DNA of 64,000 nt from Luteitalea sp. TBR-22 (GTDB lineage: Bacteria; Acidobacteriota; Vicinamibacteria; Vicinamibacterales; Vicinamibacteraceae), in contig NZ_AP024452.1 in NCBI RefSeq assembly GCF_016865485.1, forward strand, positions 1,014,501-1,078,500, given 5' to 3'. Numbering within the stretch: position 1 is the first letter of the stretch; each line of letters starts with the position of its first letter. The notes beneath the pieces were generated by a model, which saw only the letters and a list, made by a program, of their open reading frames with translations, searched no databases and was not told the DNA's origin. The position numbers and the translations under genes are program-made. Shown here piece after piece: positions 26,008 through 33,180 of the stretch.

Positions 26008-26166
26008 GGCTCAGGGCTCAGGGCTCAGGGCTCAGACAGCCACAGGCCCAGTGCCGGAGACGCACGGCTCAGACACCATCAGACTCGAGGCCCTTGGTTC
26101 ACCGCTCCGCGACGTCCATGAGCGACGCTCTCTGAGCCCTGAGCCTTGAGCCCTGAGCCTTCAAGG
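26008..26166. repeat. Opposed heptamer arrays forming a large inverted repeat
   Basis: Four perfect ggctcag units (26008-26035) face ctgagcc, ctgagcc, ttgagcc, ctgagcc (26132-26159) about 96 nt away. The second array is the complement of the first, so RNA across the nadA-sod gap could fold into a stem of some 28 bp. The 3' array ends 13 nt before the sod start codon. Confidence 0.9.
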
Positions 26167-26179
26167 AGACAATACGAAT

Positions 26180-26776
26180 ATGCCCTACGAACTCGCCCCG
26201 CTTCCCTACGCCCACAACGCGCTCGAGCCGTTCATCGACGAGCAGACGATGCAGATCCACCACGGTCGGCATCACCAGACGTACGTCAACAACGTCAACG
26301 CCGCGCTCGAGAAGTACCCGGAGCTGCAGGGCAAGCCGATCGAGCAGTTGATCGCCGACCTGAACGCGATCCCCGAGGACATCCGCACCGCGGTCCGCAA
26401 CAACGGCGGCGGCCACGCCAACCACACGCTGTTCTGGCAGGTGATGGGCCCCAACGCCGGCGGCGCGCCCACCGGCAAGGTGGCCGAGGCGATCAACGCG
26501 AAGTTCGGCTCGTTCGACGCCTTCAAGGAGGCCTTCGCGAAGGCGGCCGTCGGCCGCTTCGGCTCGGGCTGGGCGTGGCTGATCAAGAACGGCGACGGCG
26601 TGGAGATCACGAGCACGCCGAACCAGGACAGCCCGCTGATGGAAGGCAAGACGCCGCTGCTCGGCCTCGACGTGTGGGAGCACGCGTACTACCTGAAGTA
26701 CCAGAACAAGCGCCCCGACTACATCGCGGCGTGGTGGAACGTCGTCAACTGGGACGCCGTCAACGCGCGCTTCTAG
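26180..26776 (+). CDS. sodA: Fe/Mn superoxide dismutase
   Basis: A 198-residue enzyme of standard length. Metal ligands: His in [15 protein letters not shown] (N-domain), His in [16 protein letters not shown], and Asp/His in [20 protein letters not shown]. The GPNAGG following the second ligand and [13 protein letters not shown] are typical of the Mn-using or cambialistic branch. It has no signal peptide, so it is cytoplasmic and detoxifies superoxide from respiration. A purine-rich AAGGAGA precedes the ATG, right after the heptamer array. Confidence 0.95.
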   Translation: MPYELAPLPYAHNALEPFIDEQTMQIHHGRHHQTYVNNVNAALEKYPELQGKPIEQLIADLNAIPEDIRTAVRNNGGGHANHTLFWQVMGPNAGGAPTGKVAEAINAKFGSFDAFKEAFAKAAVGRFGSGWAWLIKNGDGVEITSTPNQDSPLMEGKTPLLGLDVWEHAYYLKYQNKRPDYIAAWWNVVNWDAVNARF

Positions 26777-26784
26777 CTTCACGG

Positions 26785-26876
26785 AGGTAGGGCGCGGTGT
26801 CCCCACCGCGCCGCTGTGCGTCACGGCGCGGTCGCTTTCCCTGAGCAACGCCGAAGGCGAGACCGCGCCCTACTTC
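26785..26876. repeat. Family B palindromes between sod and amidohydrolase
   Basis: GTAGGGCGCGGTGtccCCACCGCGCC at about 26787-26810, and an opposed GACCGCGCCCTAC at 26861-26873. The amidohydrolase stop codon (TAG on the minus strand) is the TAG of the second GTAGGGC. Confidence 0.85.
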
Positions 26877-28558
26877 TGTCCCCCGCCCCAGCGCACCTGC
26901 CCGCCCACCACGGTCACCATGGCCTTCACCGCCCACAACCGCTCGGGCGGGATGCTGAACACGTCCTCCGACAGCACCACGAAGTCGGCCAGGCGTCCCG
27001 GCGACAGCGTGCCCTTCTCCCGCTCCTCGCGGCTCGCGTAGGCCGCGTCCACCGTGTAGTGCCGCAGCGCCGCCGCGACGCCGATCCGGTTGCGCGGATA
27101 CCAGCCGCCCGCCGGCGTGCCGTCCGGGAGCTGCCGCGTGACGGCGGCGTGGATGCCGCGCATCACCTCCATCGTGAACACCGGGTAGTCGCTCCCGAAC
27201 GCCTGCACGGCGCCCGCCTCGTCGAACAGCGCGAAGGCGTCGGCGCGTGACGCGCGCTCGGGGCCGAGCGCCGGCGCGAAGCTGCCGAGCGTGACGGCAT
27301 CGGGACTCGCGAACATCGCCTGCGTCGAGGCGATCACGCCGAGTGCGCGGAAGCGCGGCAGGTCCTCCGGCGAGGGCAGTTCCACGTGCTCGACGCGATG
27401 GCGGCGTTCGGTGGTGCCGTTCACCCGCGCCGCGTGCGCGAACGCATCGAGGGCCATGCGGATCGCGCGATCGCCCACGGCGTGCAGTTCCACCTGCAGG
27501 CCGGCCTTGTCGTAGGCCGCGACGCTGGCGTTCAGCGTCTCCTGATCCCACATCGGCAGGCCGGTGTCGGTCGGGCGGTCGGCGTACGGCGCGAGCAGCG
27601 CCGCCGTGTGGCCGTCCACGGTGCCGTCGAGCATGCCCTTGGCGATCCCGAACGTGAGCCAGCCGTCGGGGTGTGAGTCGCGCAGGCGCACGAGTTCGGC
27701 CAGTCGCTCCGGCGTGACGTTCTTCTCGAGCGGGACGGCGACCCGGACACGGATGGGCAGCGTGCGCGCCGCGAGGGCGCGCTTGTAGGCCTTGACGCGG
27801 ACGCTGTCGGGGGCGCTGGCACTCGCATCCTGCACCGACGTCAGGCCGTACGAGGCTGCCTTGGACAACTCGCCGAGCACCATGCGGTAGGCCTCGTCCT
27901 CCGAGACCGGTGGCACGAGCCGCTGCACGAGCGCCATGGCCGCCTCCTGCAACAGGCCCGTGGGTTCACCGTTCGGGTCGCGGCCAATCCGACCGTTGGG
28001 TGGATCGGGCGTGTCGCGCGTGATCCCGGCCCTTGCCAGCGCGACGCCGTTGACCAACACCTGGTGGCCGTCGCGATCGGTGAGCATCACCGGGCGACCG
28101 GCGAAGACGGCGTCCAGGTACTGTCGATGCGGCTTCAGGCCGGGGAAGTCCGAGGGACCCCACCCGCGCCCGAGGAGCCACGCCTCCGTGCCCAACGACG
28201 CCTGCCCTTCCCCCAGTCGGCGGACGATCTCGGCAACCCGGCCCGCGCCCGCAAGGTCCACCTGCGGCCGCAGCGGCAGGTGCCAGTGCGCGTCGTTGAA
28301 CCCGGGGACCACGCGTCGCCCCTGCGCGTCGATGACGCGCGTGGCGGGGGACGCCATGGATCGGACCACGTCGCTGTTGCCGACGGTGAGGATGCGACCG
28401 TCGCGGACGGCAATCGCCTCCGCTTCCTGGCGGGCCGGATCGCCGGTCCAGACCCGGGCGTCGACGACGATCAGGTCAGGGGCCTGCGAGGCGTCGCGGC
28501 GGCACCCCGGGCCGCTCACCAGGGCCAGCAGCAGGAGGAAGCCGACGCGCGAGGTCAT
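26870..28558 (-). CDS. Exported amidohydrolase, YtcJ-like (amidohydrolase family 3)
   Basis: A 562-residue protein from ATG 28558. A signal peptide ends in a Cys (FLLLLALVSGPGC), making it a possible lipoprotein with an imperfect lipobox. Amidohydrolase family 3 features: VVDARVWTGDP, VIDAQGRRVVPGFNDAHWHLPL with the metal-binding HxH replaced by HWH, LHAVGDRAIRMALDA, HRVEHVELPSPEDLPRFRALGVIASTQAMF, FGSDYPVFTMEVMRGIHAAVTRQ, and a C-terminal TLSPGRLADFVVLSEDVF. This is the YtcJ/exoenzyme-regulatory-protein-like branch, whose members act on N-substituted amides or formamides; the substrate here is unknown. Divergent from the PVC-type heme gene across 59 nt. Confidence 0.9.
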   Translation of the reverse strand: MTSRVGFLLLLALVSGPGCRRDASQAPDLIVVDARVWTGDPARQEAEAIAVRDGRILTVGNSDVVRSMASPATRVIDAQGRRVVPGFNDAHWHLPLRPQVDLAGAGRVAEIVRRLGEGQASLGTEAWLLGRGWGPSDFPGLKPHRQYLDAVFAGRPVMLTDRDGHQVLVNGVALARAGITRDTPDPPNGRIGRDPNGEPTGLLQEAAMALVQRLVPPVSEDEAYRMVLGELSKAASYGLTSVQDASASAPDSVRVKAYKRALAARTLPIRVRVAVPLEKNVTPERLAELVRLRDSHPDGWLTFGIAKGMLDGTVDGHTAALLAPYADRPTDTGLPMWDQETLNASVAAYDKAGLQVELHAVGDRAIRMALDAFAHAARVNGTTERRHRVEHVELPSPEDLPRFRALGVIASTQAMFASPDAVTLGSFAPALGPERASRADAFALFDEAGAVQAFGSDYPVFTMEVMRGIHAAVTRQLPDGTPAGGWYPRNRIGVAAALRHYTVDAAYASREEREKGTLSPGRLADFVVLSEDVFSIPPERLWAVKAMVTVVGGQVRWGGGQK

Positions 28559-28617
28559 GACCGAGTCTACATGCCTCACAACGGCGGCGAGTCGCGATAG
28601 GCTGTACGTCTTCGCCC

Positions 28618-31600
28618 ATGCCATCGCGCCCAACAGTCCCCCACGTCGCCCTCGTGGCGGCGCTCGTCGTGTCCGTCCTGTCGGTGTCCAGCCACGCCAT
28701 CCGGCAGGTTCCCGCCCCGTTGTCGATGCACCTGCAGGTGCCCGACGGCTACACCATCGAGCGCATCGCCGGGCCGGAACTCCTGTCGTACCCGATGTTC
28801 GGCGTGCCCGACGACGCGGGTCGGCTCTTCGTGTTCGAGTCCACCGAGCCGAACACGATGACCACCGAGGAGATGCTGGCAAAGCCGTCGTACCACATCC
28901 GGGTGCTCGAGGACGCCAACGGCGACGGCACGTACGACCGCAGCACCATCTACGCCGACAAGCTGCCCTTCCCGAAGGGCGGCGCGTGGGTGGACGGCAG
29001 CCTGTACGTGTCTGCGGCCCCGCACCTGCTGCGCCTGAAGGACACCAACGGTGACCTGGTCGCCGACGAGCGGGAGGTCGTCGTCACGGGCTGGACGCTC
29101 AACGTCAACGGCGCCGCGCTCGGTGGGCCGTTCCTCGGCCCCGATGGATACCTGTACCTCACGGACGCGCGTCGGGGCTTCCGCATCACGCGCAAGGAAG
29201 GCGACACGCTGGAGGGGAAGGGCGCGCGCATCTGGCGCGTCCGGCCGGACGGCACCGGTCTCGAGTGGGTGTCTGGCGGCGGGTTCGACAACTCGATCGA
29301 ACTCGTCTTCATGCCGTCGGGCGACGTGGTCGGCACGATGACGTACTTCATCGAGCCGCGCGACGGCCTGCGCGACGCGCTGATGCACTGGGTGGAGGGC
29401 GGCGTCTACCCGAAGCCGCTCGACGTGATTGCCGCCGACAAGCTGAAGCTGACCGGCGACCTGATGCCGCCGATGACGATGCTGGCGCGCGTCGCGCCGT
29501 CGGGGCTGGCGCGCTACCGCGGCACGGCGCTCGGGCCCGACATGCACGGCAACCTGTTCAGCGCGCAGTTCAACACCGGGCGCGTGATGCGGCATGTCGT
29601 GTCGGCCAGCGGATCGACCTACCGCACCGAGGACTTCCCGTTCATGACGTCCACCAGCGGCGACTCGCACCCGACCGACGTGCTGCAGGACGCCGACGGC
29701 AGCCTCATCGTGATCGAGACCGGCGGCTGGTTCATCAAGGGCTGCCCGCTGTCGCGGGTGGCCAAGCCGGAAGTCGCCGGCGGCATCTACCGCATCCGCA
29801 GGGCCGGTGCCCCGGCCGTCACCGACCCGCGCGGCGGGTCGATTCCGTGGGCGTCGCTCACCCCGGCGCGGCTCGGCGGGCTGCTGGCCGACCCGCGGCC
29901 GGTCGTCCGCGATCGCGCCCTCGAGGCTCTCGTGCGCGCCGGCGAGGGCGGGGTGCCGACGCTGGCGAACGCGCGTCGGCTCGGCTCGGATCCCGAGACG
30001 CGGGCGGCCGTCGTCTTCGCGTTGCATCGCATCGGCACGCCGGCGGCGCGTGAGGCGGTCCGCGCGGCGCTTGCCGATCGCGACGTCGCGGTGCGCGTCG
30101 CGGCAGCGCGCAGCGCGGGCCTGGCGCGCGACGAGGCCGCGCTGCCCACCCTGCTGCGACTCGTGGTGACCGACGCGCCGGCGGTACGGCGGCAATCGGC
30201 GACGGCGCTCGAGCAGCTCGGCCGGTCCGAGGCGGTGCCCGCTCTGCTCAAGGCCGCGCAGGCGCCAGGCGACCGCTTCCTCGAGCACGCGATCATCCAC
30301 GCGCTCATCGCGCTGAAGCAGCCCGAGCCGCTCGTCACGGCCCTGGGCTCGCCGGCCACCGCGGTGCGCCGCGCCGCGCTCATCGCCCTCGACCAGATGG
30401 ACGGCGATCGGCTGACCCAGGACCACGTGCGTCCCTTCCTCACTTCGAAAGACGATGCGCTGTGGCGCACGGGGATCTGGGCCGCCTCGCATCATCCCGG
30501 CTGGTCGGACCTGGTGATCACGGGTGTGCGCGCGCGCCTCGACGCGCCGGCGCTGGCCGAGGCGGACGCCGCCGCCTTGCGCGATGTGATGGTCGGCGTG
30601 TGCAAGGACGGCGACGTGCAGCGCTTCATCGCCGCCGGCCTGGCCGGACAGCGGGCGCCGCTGCTGCTCGACGTGATGCAGGCGTGTCCCGTGAGCAAGG
30701 TGCCCGAGGCGTGGGTGGAGGCGCTGCGGACGCGGCTCGCGTCGGGCGACGCGGCGACGCGGGCTCGCGTGATGCGGCTGGTGGCGGCGCGCCGCATCGA
30801 GCCGCTCGCGCCCGACCTCGCGCGCCTCGCCGGTGATGCGGCGGCGCCCGTGCCGCAGCGCTTCGAGGCGCTCGACGCGCTCGTGCTCGTGAAGCCAGCG
30901 CTCGACGAGCCCACCTTCGCGTGGCTGTCCTCCCAGCTCGACAAGGCACAGCCGGCGCCGGTCCGCCAGCAGGCCGCCGGCATCCTCTCGCAGGCGGCGC
31001 TGACCGATGCCCAGCTCGTCGCCCTGGCCGAGACTCACGTCGCCACCACCGACGCCTTCCTCCTGCCGCGCATCGTCACGGCCTTCGATCGCAGCACGAG
31101 CGCCAGCGTCGGCACCGCATTGGTGAGGGCCCTCGAGCGATCGACCGACAGGCTCGACGTGCTGTCGGAGCGCGATCTCTCGACCCGCCTGGCGCGGTTC
31201 CCAGAGCCCGTGCCGACGCAGGCGGCGCCGTTGATGCTCGCCTTGCAGCAGCGGCAGAATGCCCGCCTGAAGCGGCTCGAGCAGATCGACGCCGGCCTCG
31301 GGCGCGGCGACATCGACGCCGGGCGGCGCCTGTTCTTCGGCAAGGCGACCTGCTCGACGTGCCATGCCGTGGGCTCGCAGGGGGCGGCGTTCGGGCCCGA
31401 CCTGAGCAACATCGGCGAGATCCGCTCGCGCCACGACATCCTCGAGGCGATCCTCTATCCGAGCGCCAGCTTCGCGCGCGAGTACGAGACCTGGCGCGTG
31501 CGGACGAAGACCGGCGAGAACACCGGCATCGTGAAGGAGCAATTGCCGGATGCGCTGTTGCTCGAAACGGGCCCCGGCGCCTCGCTGCGCCTGCCGCGCG

Positions 31601-31743
31601 CGACCGTCGCATCGGTCGAGCCCGTCGAGTTCTCGATGATGCCGCCGGGCCTCGAGCAACTGCTCACGCCTGCGGAGCTGTCGAACCTGATCGCGTACCT
31701 CGAGGCGCTGCCCGACCCGCTGGATCGCAAGGCGAAGCGCTGA
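28618..31743 (+). CDS. PVC-type heme-binding protein with sorbosone-dehydrogenase-like propeller and HEAT repeats
   Basis: A 1041-residue periplasmic protein. After the signal peptide comes a beta-propeller of the L-sorbosone/glucose dehydrogenase-like type, about residues 35-400 (VPDGYTIERIAGPELLSYPMFGVPDDAGRLFVFE, YADKLPFPKGGAWVDGSLYVSAAPHLLRLKDTNGDG-like). HEAT-like alpha repeats follow at about 415-870. The C-terminus is a PVC-type cytochrome domain with one heme site, C912-x-x-C915-H916 (CSTCHAVGSQGAAFGPDLSNIG), a distal Met region, and LEAILYPSASFAREYETW. Such proteins occur in large families in Planctomycetes and Acidobacteria and are thought to oxidise sugars or other substrates with heme as acceptor; substrates are unproven. 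Confidence 0.92.
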   Translation: MPSRPTVPHVALVAALVVSVLSVSSHAIRQVPAPLSMHLQVPDGYTIERIAGPELLSYPMFGVPDDAGRLFVFESTEPNTMTTEEMLAKPSYHIRVLEDANGDGTYDRSTIYADKLPFPKGGAWVDGSLYVSAAPHLLRLKDTNGDLVADEREVVVTGWTLNVNGAALGGPFLGPDGYLYLTDARRGFRITRKEGDTLEGKGARIWRVRPDGTGLEWVSGGGFDNSIELVFMPSGDVVGTMTYFIEPRDGLRDALMHWVEGGVYPKPLDVIAADKLKLTGDLMPPMTMLARVAPSGLARYRGTALGPDMHGNLFSAQFNTGRVMRHVVSASGSTYRTEDFPFMTSTSGDSHPTDVLQDADGSLIVIETGGWFIKGCPLSRVAKPEVAGGIYRIRRAGAPAVTDPRGGSIPWASLTPARLGGLLADPRPVVRDRALEALVRAGEGGVPTLANARRLGSDPETRAAVVFALHRIGTPAAREAVRAALADRDVAVRVAAARSAGLARDEAALPTLLRLVVTDAPAVRRQSATALEQLGRSEAVPALLKAAQAPGDRFLEHAIIHALIALKQPEPLVTALGSPATAVRRAALIALDQMDGDRLTQDHVRPFLTSKDDALWRTGIWAASHHPGWSDLVITGVRARLDAPALAEADAAALRDVMVGVCKDGDVQRFIAAGLAGQRAPLLLDVMQACPVSKVPEAWVEALRTRLASGDAATRARVMRLVAARRIEPLAPDLARLAGDAAAPVPQRFEALDALVLVKPALDEPTFAWLSSQLDKAQPAPVRQQAAGILSQAALTDAQLVALAETHVATTDAFLLPRIVTAFDRSTSASVGTALVRALERSTDRLDVLSERDLSTRLARFPEPVPTQAAPLMLALQQRQNARLKRLEQIDAGLGRGDIDAGRRLFFGKATCSTCHAVGSQGAAFGPDLSNIGEIRSRHDILEAILYPSASFAREYETWRVRTKTGENTGIVKEQLPDALLLETGPGASLRLPRATVASVEPVEFSMMPPGLEQLLTPAELSNLIAYLEALPDPLDRKAKR

Positions 31744-31860
31744 GCGTCGACATGAATGTCGACGCCTACGCCGGGGGGTACTGAAGGTCGACGCCCACGG
31801 ATTGAGGGGAGGATGTCCGAGCCCCACGCGTAGCGGCCGACCTTCAGGTCGGCCGTCATC
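31744..31860. repeat. Three family A palindromes between convergent genes
   Basis: GCGTCGACatgaatGTCGACGCCTACG begins directly after the stop codon of the heme gene (31744-31770). A half-copy AAGGTCGACGCCCACG follows (31784-31799), then CGTAGCGGCCGACCttcaGGTCGGCCGTC (31829-31857). Arm changes GTCGAC and GCCGAC/GTCGGC are compensated. Confidence 0.88.
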
Positions 31861-31871
31861 GCGATCCGCGA

Positions 31872-33143
31872 TCAGTACAACGTGACCAGGACGCGCGTGC
31901 CGGCCTCGACGCGCGCGACGCCAATCGGCACCTCGACGTACCCGTCGGCGTCCGACAGGCTCGTCACGTCCCCGGAGCCCTTGAACACCGGCACGGCCCG
32001 ATCGCCGTCGAGCCGCACCGGGTAGAACTGCAGCCGATCCACCGGCGACGACAACGCACGCGTGAGCGTCGCCTCACGCGTCACCGGCACGAGCGCGGGC
32101 AGGCCGGCCAGTCGCCGCACCAGCGGCCGCAGCAGTACGTACGCGTTGGACAGGCACGAGGTCGGGTTGCCCGGCATCGCCAGTACGAACTGCGCGCCGC
32201 CGTCCCGGTCGATCCGGGCGAATGCCGTCGGCTTGCCCGGCTTCACGGCGATGCCGTGGAACCGCACCTCGCCCCGCTCGGCGAGGATGTCGGCGCCGTA
32301 GTCCTGCTCGCCCACGGAGCTGCCGCCCGAGCACACGATGAGGTCGGCGCCGGCAGCCGCGTCGAAGGCGTCACGCCAGGCCTGCAGCGTGTCTCGCACC
32401 AGCGGCAGCGGGAGCACGTCGGCGCCCGACGCCCTGCACAGGGCGGCGAGCATCGCGCGGTTCGCGTCGTAGATGTGTCCGGCGGGCGGCGGACCTTCCG
32501 CGTCCCCGGCATCGAGGAGTTCGTCGCCGCTCGAGATCAGCGCCACCACGGGGCGCCGCCGCACGAGCAGCGTTCGCAGGCCGAAGGATGCCGCCACGCC
32601 GACCCGCGCTGGGGTGAGCACGTCGCCGCCGCGCAGCACCACCGCGCCGGTCCGGACGTCGTTGGCGCGGGGCGACACGTGGTCACCCGGGACCGCCGGG
32701 CGCGTGAACTTCACGCGGTCGGCGTCGCGCGACGTGCGCTCGACCATCACCATCGCGTCCGCGCCGTCGGGGATGGGCGCGCCGGTGGCCGTGTCCACGC
32801 AGGTGCCCGGTGCGACGGTCCCGGCAAACGCGGCACCGGGACGCGCGCGGCCGGCAAGGCGCAGCCAGACAGGCGCCGCGTCGGTGGCCTCGGCCACATC
32901 CGACGCCCGGACGGCGTAGCCGTCCATCGCCGACCGGTCGAAGCCGGGGACGTCGAACGGCGCCGGCACGTCGGCCGCGAGCACCCGGCCCGCGGCCTCG
33001 CCGACGGCCACCCACTCGGCGCCATCGACCACGCGTGCTGCCTCGTCGATGAGGCGACGCGCCTCCTCGAGCGGCAGCACGTCGCCGAAGGGCCGCATGC
33101 CACCGAACGCGCCGTCGCGTCCGGCGCGGGAGGCATCGCTCAT
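31872..33143 (-). CDS. moeA: Molybdopterin molybdotransferase MoeA
   Basis: A 423-residue protein of the usual MoeA length and order. DVLPLEEARRLIDEAARVV opens domain I. FDVPGFDRSAMDGYAVRASDV is the classic MoeA motif, and PIPDGADAMVMVERT marks the substrate region. The MPT-binding fold carries VALISSGDEL, YDANRAMLAAL, CSGGSSVGEQDYG, FHGIAVKPGKPTAFAR and LAMPGNPTSCLSNAYVL. It inserts molybdate into adenylated molybdopterin. It lies 37 nt downstream of the GH16 gene on the same strand; a MoaB/MogA-type partner is at 41005, separately. Confidence 0.95.
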   Translation of the reverse strand: MSDASRAGRDGAFGGMRPFGDVLPLEEARRLIDEAARVVDGAEWVAVGEAAGRVLAADVPAPFDVPGFDRSAMDGYAVRASDVAEATDAAPVWLRLAGRARPGAAFAGTVAPGTCVDTATGAPIPDGADAMVMVERTSRDADRVKFTRPAVPGDHVSPRANDVRTGAVVLRGGDVLTPARVGVAASFGLRTLLVRRRPVVALISSGDELLDAGDAEGPPPAGHIYDANRAMLAALCRASGADVLPLPLVRDTLQAWRDAFDAAAGADLIVCSGGSSVGEQDYGADILAERGEVRFHGIAVKPGKPTAFARIDRDGGAQFVLAMPGNPTSCLSNAYVLLRPLVRRLAGLPALVPVTREATLTRALSSPVDRLQFYPVRLDGDRAVPVFKGSGDVTSLSDADGYVEVPIGVARVEAGTRVLVTLY

Positions 33144-33180
33144 GAAACCCGCCCTCCGTGGTCGTGCGGTCGGCTCGTGT

